Part shown: positions 59,004 to 64,000 of the stretch, piece by piece
How positions within the stretch are numbered: the stretch's first letter is position 1
Layout of the letters: each line of letters opens with the position of its first letter
Origin: Nocardioidaceae bacterium
Lineage (GTDB): Bacteria; Actinomycetota; Actinomycetes; Propionibacteriales; Nocardioidaceae
Reading direction: 5' to 3'
DNA length: 64,000 nucleotides
NCBI GenBank assembly: GCA_009780515.1
Contig: WQZX01000005.1
Coordinates: forward strand, 30,047 to 94,046
Translations under genes and position numbers: made by a program
Notes under the pieces: model-generated
What the model was told of the DNA's origin: nothing
Seen by the model: only the letters and a program-made list of their open reading frames with translations
Databases searched by the model: none

Positions 59004-60206
59004 TCAGCGGGCCTTCTTGTACGCCGTGACGACGACTGCGCCGCCCAGGCCGATGTTGTGCTGCAGGGCGACGCCGCCCTGCTCCTTCGCGCGGTCGACC
59101 TGGCGCTTGTCCGCCCGCCCGCGCAGCTGCCAGGTGAGCTCGCTGCACTGGGCGAGACCGGTGGCGCCGAGGGGGTGACCCTTGGAGATGAGACCGCCGG
59201 ACGGGTTGACGACCCAGCGGCCGCCGTACGTCGTGTCGTCGTTGTCGATGAGCTTGCCGGCCTCGCCGTCGGCGCACAGGCCGAGCGCCTCGTAGGTCAG
59301 CAGCTCGTTGGCCGAGAAGCAGTCGTGCAGCTCGATGACCGAGATGTCCTCGGGGGCGATGCCGGCCTGGGCGTAGACCTCCTTGGCCGCGCGGCGGGTC
59401 ATCTCCTTGCCGACCAGCGACTGGGCGGACTTGTCGTCGAAGGTCGAGGTCATGTCGGTGACCATCGACTGGCCGATGATCTCGACCGCCTGGTCCCACA
59501 GGCCGTGCTCCTCGACGAACGCCTCGCTGGCGAGGATGACCGCGCCGGAGCCGTCGGAGGTGGGGGAGCACTGGAGCTTGGTCAGCGGGCCGTACACCTT
59601 GCGCGACCCGAGGACCTCCTCGAGCGTGTAGACGTCCTGGAACTGCGCGTACGGGTTGTTGACCGAGTGCTTGTGGTTCTTCACGCCGACCTTGGCGAAC
59701 TGCTCGTCGGTCGTGCCGTACCTCTCCTGGTGCTCCTTGCCGGCCGCACCGAACATGTACGGCGCCGGCGGCATCGCGAACTCCTGCAGCTCCGCGAGCG
59801 CGAGCAGGTGCTTCATCATCGGCTGCTCGCGGTCGTCGTACGTCGAGCCGAGCGAGCCGGGCTGCATCTTCTCGAAGCCGAGGGCGAGGGTGCACTGCGC
59901 CAGGCCGCCGCGGATCGCCTGGGTGGCGAGGTACAGCGCGGTCGAGCCGGTCGAGCAGTTGTTGTTCACGTTGACGACCGGGATGCCGGTCAGGCCGAGC
60001 TCGTAGACGGCGCGCTGGCCGGAGGTCGACTCGCCGTAGACGTAGCCGACGTATGCCTGCTCGACGAGCTCGTAGGAGATGCCGGCGTCCTCGAGCGCCT
60101 TGGTGCCCGACTCGCGGGCCATGTCCGGGTAGTCCCATTCCTTCGCGCCGGGCTTCTCGAACTTCGTCATGCCGACGCCGACGACGTACACCTTGTTGCT
60201 GGCCAT
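59004..60206 (-). CDS. SCPx-type thiolase / lipid-transfer protein
   Basis: A 400-residue thiolase-fold enzyme. The nucleophilic Cys is C84 in [17 protein letters not shown]; the [10 protein letters not shown] and [15 protein letters not shown] motifs carry the catalytic histidines. This is the SCPx/Ltp group, which cleaves branched or sterol 3-ketoacyl-CoA esters, by thiolysis or by retro-aldol in some members. It is the first gene of the cluster on the minus strand, divergent from the tetR gene with 83 bases between start codons. Confidence 0.92.
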   Translation of the reverse strand: MASNKVYVVGVGMTKFEKPGAKEWDYPDMARESGTKALEDAGISYELVEQAYVGYVYGESTSGQRAVYELGLTGIPVVNVNNNCSTGSTALYLATQAIRGGLAQCTLALGFEKMQPGSLGSTYDDREQPMMKHLLALAELQEFAMPPAPYMFGAAGKEHQERYGTTDEQFAKVGVKNHKHSVNNPYAQFQDVYTLEEVLGSRKVYGPLTKLQCSPTSDGSGAVILASEAFVEEHGLWDQAVEIIGQSMVTDMTSTFDDKSAQSLVGKEMTRRAAKEVYAQAGIAPEDISVIELHDCFSANELLTYEALGLCADGEAGKLIDNDDTTYGGRWVVNPSGGLISKGHPLGATGLAQCSELTWQLRGRADKRQVDRAKEQGGVALQHNIGLGGAVVVTAYKKAR

Positions 60207-60253
60207 CGAATGAGCCCTTCGTTCTCGGGCAGTGCGCGACCTGGCGCCTACCC

Positions 60254-60296
60254 TGGACAGGTTGTCGACGGCAAACTACGGTGGACACCATGTCCA
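60254..60296. promoter_or_regulatory. Two TetR operators over the tetR promoter
   Basis: O2 TGGACA-CCA-TGTCCA at 60282-60296 is a perfect inverted repeat across the ATG of tetR. O1 TGGACA-GGT-TGTCGA at 60254-60268 is the same motif with one change. The centres are 28 bp apart. TGGACA of O1 sits at -35 and TACGGT (60277-60282) is the -10 with a 17-bp spacer, seven bases before the ATG. Bound repressor would cover both boxes and the divergent thiolase promoter region. Confidence 0.7.
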
Positions 60297-61021
60297 GTCA
60301 AGGATTTCGGGCTAGGGTTTCGCCGGTGACCCAGAGCACCGGAGCCGAGCGTGGCGTGGACGGACGCGACACGCGCTGGGCCGATCACCGACAGGCCCGC
60401 CGCGAGCGCCTACTGGCGACGGCGGTCGCGATGATCGACCGCGAGGGCGCGGGCGTCAGCGTGCCGGCCATCGCGGCCGAGGCAGGCATCCCGCGATCGG
60501 TGGTCTACAAGCTCTTCCGCGACCGCGAGGACCTCGACGACCAGATCCGCGCGCGCATCGTCGAGGACATGACCGAGACGATGGCGCCGACGCTCGTGGC
60601 CAGGGGGTCGATCCGCCAGATGGTGGGCCGAGGCGTCGACACGTACGTGACGTGGGTGCAGGCGCACAGCAATCTGCACCGCTTCCTCGGCACCGGCTCG
60701 GCAACCCGGCCCAGCGCGGGGACGAAGGTGATGACGCACGGCAAGACGGCCTTCGCCTCCGACCTCCAGGAGGTGATCGACGCACTGCTGCCCATGGTCG
60801 CCGCCGGGCGGCTCCCGCGAGGGGTGTCGGCCGATCTCGCCCACGGCCTGGTCGGGCTGACCGACGCCACGGTCAACCGGTGGCTGCTGGCGGCCCCGCG
60901 CTCGCGAAGCTCAGCCCGCAACCTCGGCCGGTTCCTCACCGACGCCGCGTGCGGGGCGATCTGCGCCACCGTCGAGCTCGCCGGCGGAGACCTCGACGTC
61001 GACGCGGACATCGCCCGCTGA
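60290..61021 (+). CDS. TetR family transcriptional regulator
   Basis: A 243-residue TetR-type repressor. The helix-turn-helix is at about residues 36-80 (ARRERLLATAVAMIDREGAGVSVPAIAAEAGIPRSVVYKLFRDREDL). The ligand-binding domain (residues 85-243) is helical. ATG 60290 is used with a leaderless promoter; a GTG at 60326 would also be in frame. It is divergent from the seven-gene beta-oxidation cluster and most likely represses it and itself, with an acyl-CoA as inducer. Confidence 0.88.
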   Translation: MSSQGFRARVSPVTQSTGAERGVDGRDTRWADHRQARRERLLATAVAMIDREGAGVSVPAIAAEAGIPRSVVYKLFRDREDLDDQIRARIVEDMTETMAPTLVARGSIRQMVGRGVDTYVTWVQAHSNLHRFLGTGSATRPSAGTKVMTHGKTAFASDLQEVIDALLPMVAAGRLPRGVSADLAHGLVGLTDATVNRWLLAAPRSRSSARNLGRFLTDAACGAICATVELAGGDLDVDADIAR

Positions 61022-61111
61022 CAGCCGCTGCCGGGACGGCCGCTCCACGGATCTGCTCGCCCGGCCCACGCCACGCCGACGGCGGGTGACGCGATGCGGC
61101 ATGCTCGGAGC

Positions 61112-62692
61112 ATGGTCGACCCCGCTGACTGGCTGCTGACCCGTGCCGAGCGCGCGAATCCCGACACCCGCATCGACGACCGACACGACGGTGAGCGGGC
61201 GTGGTCGGAGGGCAACCTGGTCCGCCCGCTGATCCACGGGGCGGCGTACTTCAAGGCCCTGTACGACGCCCTCGAGGCGACCGAGGAGGGCGACCTCGTG
61301 CTTCTCACCGACTGGCAGGGCGACGCCGACGAGCGGCTGACCGGCGAGCCGGGCAGCGAGGTGGTCGAGGTGCTGGGCCGCGCCCACGAGCGGGGCGTCG
61401 CCGTCCACGGGCTGGTGTGGCGCTCCCACTTCGACCAGACCGGCTTCTTCGCCAAGGAGAACCGCCATCTGGGCGAGCAGCTGCAGCAGCGCGGCGCCGA
61501 GGTGCTGCTCGACATGCGGGTGCGGGCCGGCGGCTCCCACCACCAGAAGTTCCTCGTCATCCGGCACCACGAGGACCCGAGCCGTGACGTGGCCTTCGTG
61601 GGCGGCATCGACCTCGCGCACAACCGTCGCGACGACGCCGACCACCACGGCGATCCGCAGCCCCAGCCCCTCACCAAGGAGTACGGCGACAACCCGCCCT
61701 GGCACGACGTGCAGGTCGCCATCCAGGGGCCGGCCGTCCACGACGTCGAGACCGTCTTCCGAGAGCGGTGGGATGATCCGGCGCCGCTGTCGCGCGCGCC
61801 GTGGCGCCGGCTCGCCGACCGGCTGCGCGGCCTGGACGAGTCGCCGGACGGGCTGCCGGACCAGCTGCCGCCGCCACCGCCCGCGGGCGAGCACGTCGTC
61901 CAGCTGCTGCGGACCTATCCCGACCTGAGGTTCGGCGCCGACTACCCGTTCGCCAACGGCGGCGAGCGCAGCGTCGCCCGGGGCTACGACAAGGCGCTGC
62001 GGCGGGCCGAGCGGCTGGTCTACATCGAGGACCAGTACTTCTGGGGACGCGACGTGGGCGACCTCTTCGTCGAGCGGTTGCGCGACCAGCCCGAGCTGCG
62101 GGTCGTGCTCGTCATCCCGCTGGTGCCCGATCTGGACGGCCCGAACCGCGTCGCGCAGCTCCTCGGCCGACGCCGGGCCCTGCGACGGATGATGGAGGTC
62201 GCACCGGACCGGGTGGCGGCGTACGGGCTGGAGAACCACGCGGGCACCCCCGTGTACGTCCACGCCAAGGTCTGCATCGTCGACGACACCTGGGCGAGCA
62301 CCGGCTCGGACAACTTCAGCCGCCGCTCGTGGACCCACGACTCCGAGCTGACCGCCGTCGTGCTCGACGCGGCCTACGCGCGCGACCTGCGGCTCACGCT
62401 CGCAGCCGAGCACCTCGACCGCCTGGACGGGGTGGCCGCGGACGGGCTCGAGCAGACGATGGCCGACTGTGTCGAGCCGGTCGACCTCTTCGAGGCGTAC
62501 GCCGCCCACGCTGCCCGGCTCGACGACTGGCACGACGGCGGCCGTCGGGGCGAGCGACCGCCCGGACGCCTGCGCCGGCTCCGGCTGCCCGACCTCACCC
62601 AGCGCCAGCGGAAGTGGGCGGCGGTGCCGCTCGACCTGCTGCACGACCCTGACGGCCGGCCCCCGGGGCTCCGCAAGCGCAGCCGCTACTGA
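61112..62692 (+). CDS. Phospholipase D-like protein
   Basis: A 526-residue protein of the phospholipase D superfamily with two HKD motifs: SHHQKFLVIRHHEDP near residue 143 and VHAKVCIVDDTWASTGSDN near residue 385. The second is canonical HxKx4D; in the first the distal Asp is replaced or displaced. The N-terminal WLLTRAERANPDTRID is typical of actinobacterial members. No signal peptide is visible. Start at ATG 61112; ATG 61094 is also possible. The substrate may be phospholipids or other phosphodiesters. Confidence 0.85.
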   Translation: MVDPADWLLTRAERANPDTRIDDRHDGERAWSEGNLVRPLIHGAAYFKALYDALEATEEGDLVLLTDWQGDADERLTGEPGSEVVEVLGRAHERGVAVHGLVWRSHFDQTGFFAKENRHLGEQLQQRGAEVLLDMRVRAGGSHHQKFLVIRHHEDPSRDVAFVGGIDLAHNRRDDADHHGDPQPQPLTKEYGDNPPWHDVQVAIQGPAVHDVETVFRERWDDPAPLSRAPWRRLADRLRGLDESPDGLPDQLPPPPPAGEHVVQLLRTYPDLRFGADYPFANGGERSVARGYDKALRRAERLVYIEDQYFWGRDVGDLFVERLRDQPELRVVLVIPLVPDLDGPNRVAQLLGRRRALRRMMEVAPDRVAAYGLENHAGTPVYVHAKVCIVDDTWASTGSDNFSRRSWTHDSELTAVVLDAAYARDLRLTLAAEHLDRLDGVAADGLEQTMADCVEPVDLFEAYAAHAARLDDWHDGGRRGERPPGRLRRLRLPDLTQRQRKWAAVPLDLLHDPDGRPPGLRKRSRY

Positions 62693-62704
62693 TCGCGGCT
62701 CCCG

Positions 62705-63502
62705 CTATCGCGACGGGTGACGTGCCCACGCGAAGCAGAACAGGCCGTAGCAGGCGAGACCGATCGCGACGGCGATCAGCAGGACCGGCCCGAACGGCTG
62801 CTCCTTCAGCGTCAGCAGCGCGGAGTCCAGCCCACCGGACTTCTGGGGCCGGTGCGTCACGCCCGCGAGCGCGACGAGGAAGCCCGCGAGCGCGATGACG
62901 GCGCCCTTCGCGGTGTACCCCACCTGGCCGAAGGCGAGGTAGGCCCGTCCGGAATCACCCCGTCTTCCCTCCGCCGACAGCTTCTTGCGGAAGTCGCCGG
63001 AGATGCCGCGGTAGGCATGCAGGACGCCGAAGACGAGGATCGCGACGCCGACCAGCGCGACCAGCCAGCGGCCGCCGGTCATGTCCATCACCCGCGCTGA
63101 CAGCGTCCGCTGCCCGTTGTGCCCCGAGCTGCCGCCGGACGCAGCGATGTTCACCGCGGAGACTCCGATCGAGGCGTAGATGACGGCCTTGCCCCAGGCG
63201 CCGAGGCGGTGCTTCCAGCGGTCGCCGCCGTCCTCGTTGCGGAAGCCGACACAGCCCTGCACGGCACGCTGCAGGCTGAACCCGAGCATCCCGACCGCCA
63301 TCACCCAGACGAGCACGTGCCCCATCGGCTGTGCGGCGAGCTGCTGCAGCGCACCCTGGCTGGAGGGGTCGCGGTGCTGGTGCCCGAGCGCGAGCTGCAC
63401 GGTCACCCAGGCGACGAGGAGGTGGAGGACGCCGTACGCCACCAACCCGAGCCGGGCGGACATCTGGAGGCCTTGATCGGTCCTACGGCGCGCGCTGGTC
63501 AC
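62705..63502 (-). CDS. DUF1206 membrane protein
   Basis: A 265-residue protein with six membrane helices arranged as three pairs. Each pair starts with an RxGxxxxGxxh pattern: SARLGLVAYGVLHLLVAW, LGAWGKAVIYASIGVSAV and FGQVGYTAKGAVIALAGF. This triple repeat defines DUF1206. Function unknown. It converges on the phospholipase D gene with twelve bases between stops. Confidence 0.88.
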   Translation of the reverse strand: MTSARRRTDQGLQMSARLGLVAYGVLHLLVAWVTVQLALGHQHRDPSSQGALQQLAAQPMGHVLVWVMAVGMLGFSLQRAVQGCVGFRNEDGGDRWKHRLGAWGKAVIYASIGVSAVNIAASGGSSGHNGQRTLSARVMDMTGGRWLVALVGVAILVFGVLHAYRGISGDFRKKLSAEGRRGDSGRAYLAFGQVGYTAKGAVIALAGFLVALAGVTHRPQKSGGLDSALLTLKEQPFGPVLLIAVAIGLACYGLFCFAWARHPSR

Positions 63503-63607
63503 GACCGGAAACTACTCCGCTCCCGGCAGCGCCGCGGGGATCCTCGTCATGGTCCCGGCGGTGAGGTCCGCCGCGAGCACGGCGTGACCGGGCGGTAGGT
63601 TCCGCTC

Positions 63608-64000
63608 GTGGCAATTCCCGCCGACCTGCGCCTGGAGGCGCTGACCGCACCGCTCGACCGGACCGCCGCGGAGACGCGGTGGCGCACCTACCTCGAGGCG
63701 CACCCCGAGAGCGCCCATCGTGACGACAACCGCAACTACGGTGTCCTGATCTTCCTGATCGCGCTCGTGGGGCTCCTCGCGGTCGTGCTCCTCGCCGTGG
63801 TCGTCGAGGACCTCCGGAGCTCGAGCCTGGCGACCCCGGTGGTCTCGGCGATCGGTCCCTTCTGCGGAGCGGTCTTTATGCTGCTGCTGGTGTGGCTCTT
63901 CGCCCGGAGCCTCGTGCGCACCCGCACGCGTCGCATGACGGCGGAGGTCCACTCGCGGTTGAGCCGCCTCGCGACCGACAACGAGCTGGACTACCGCTCC
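63608..64000 (+). CDS. Membrane protein, truncated at the window edge
   Basis: From GTG 63608 the frame is open to the end of the window (131 codons). It begins VAIPADLRLEALTAPLDRTAAETRWRTYLEAHPES, then two membrane helices (VLIFLIALVGLLAVVLLAVVV and VVSAIGPFCGAVFMLLLVWLFA) and a basic cytoplasmic stretch. No family recognised. The C-terminus lies outside. Confidence 0.7.
   Translation, partial: MAIPADLRLEALTAPLDRTAAETRWRTYLEAHPESAHRDDNRNYGVLIFLIALVGLLAVVLLAVVVEDLRSSSLATPVVSAIGPFCGAVFMLLLVWLFARSLVRTRTRRMTAEVHSRLSRLATDNELDYRS

Overview
The window is very GC-rich DNA with dense, often overlapping genes, frequent GTG/TTG starts and many genes that appear to lack a 5' leader. The gene content (SUF operon ending sufS-sufU-sufT, SURF1, DUF3099, dodecin, DUF1206, DUF6421, actinobacterial FadE pairs, SCPx-type thiolase) points to an actinobacterium, most likely Nocardioides or another Nocardioidaceae. 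This is a judgement from family knowledge; there is no rRNA in the window.

Layout. 1-2.1 kb: end of a SUF iron-sulfur operon. 2.1-8.9 kb: an ASCH protein, a lipid-binding SRPBCC gene with a KstR-like site, an ABC exporter, an XRE/AbiEii-type nucleotidyltransferase pair, a kinase-like gene and a zinc peptidase. 8.9-13.9 kb: an ABC-F protein and a MacB/FtsX-type exporter. 13.9-17.2 kb: glycerol catabolism (glpK, glpD). 17.3-31 kb: housekeeping genes including a frameshifted hydrolase, SURF1, moaA, dodecin, serB and an NfeD/SPFH operon, plus a 164-bp full-length hairpin repeat. 31-43.7 kb: flavin enzymes, acyl-CoA dehydrogenases, a siroheme synthase, an rRNA/tRNA methyltransferase, a repeat-rich intergenic region, a DUF6421/aldolase pair, peptide deformylase and a FadE24/FadE23-like pair behind a palindromic operator.

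46.3-52.0 kb is the accessory region. A tRNA-Leu(GAG) gene is followed about 3.2 kb later by a second copy of its 3' end, so the interval is a genomic island with att sites. It carries a TIGR02391/DUF5343 pair divergent from an HTH/PIN pair. Beyond the second att site lie a decayed integrase start, a VapBC pair, an ankyrin-repeat protein and a lipoprotein. Three direct copies of a short motif lie near the ends of the two modules.

52.0-60.2 kb is one seven-gene minus-strand cluster that encodes a complete beta-oxidation spiral: alpha-methylacyl-CoA racemase (all three catalytic residues present), a fused FadE34-like dehydrogenase, a second dehydrogenase, an SDR resembling the dehydrogenase domain of peroxisomal MFE-2, a MaoC-type hydratase, a START-like lipid-binding protein and an SCPx-type thiolase. 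It resembles the peroxisomal pathway for branched-chain and sterol side-chain acids with MFE-2 split into separate genes. A divergent TetR regulator has two matching operators over its promoter. The window closes with a phospholipase D-like protein, a DUF1206 membrane protein and a truncated membrane protein.
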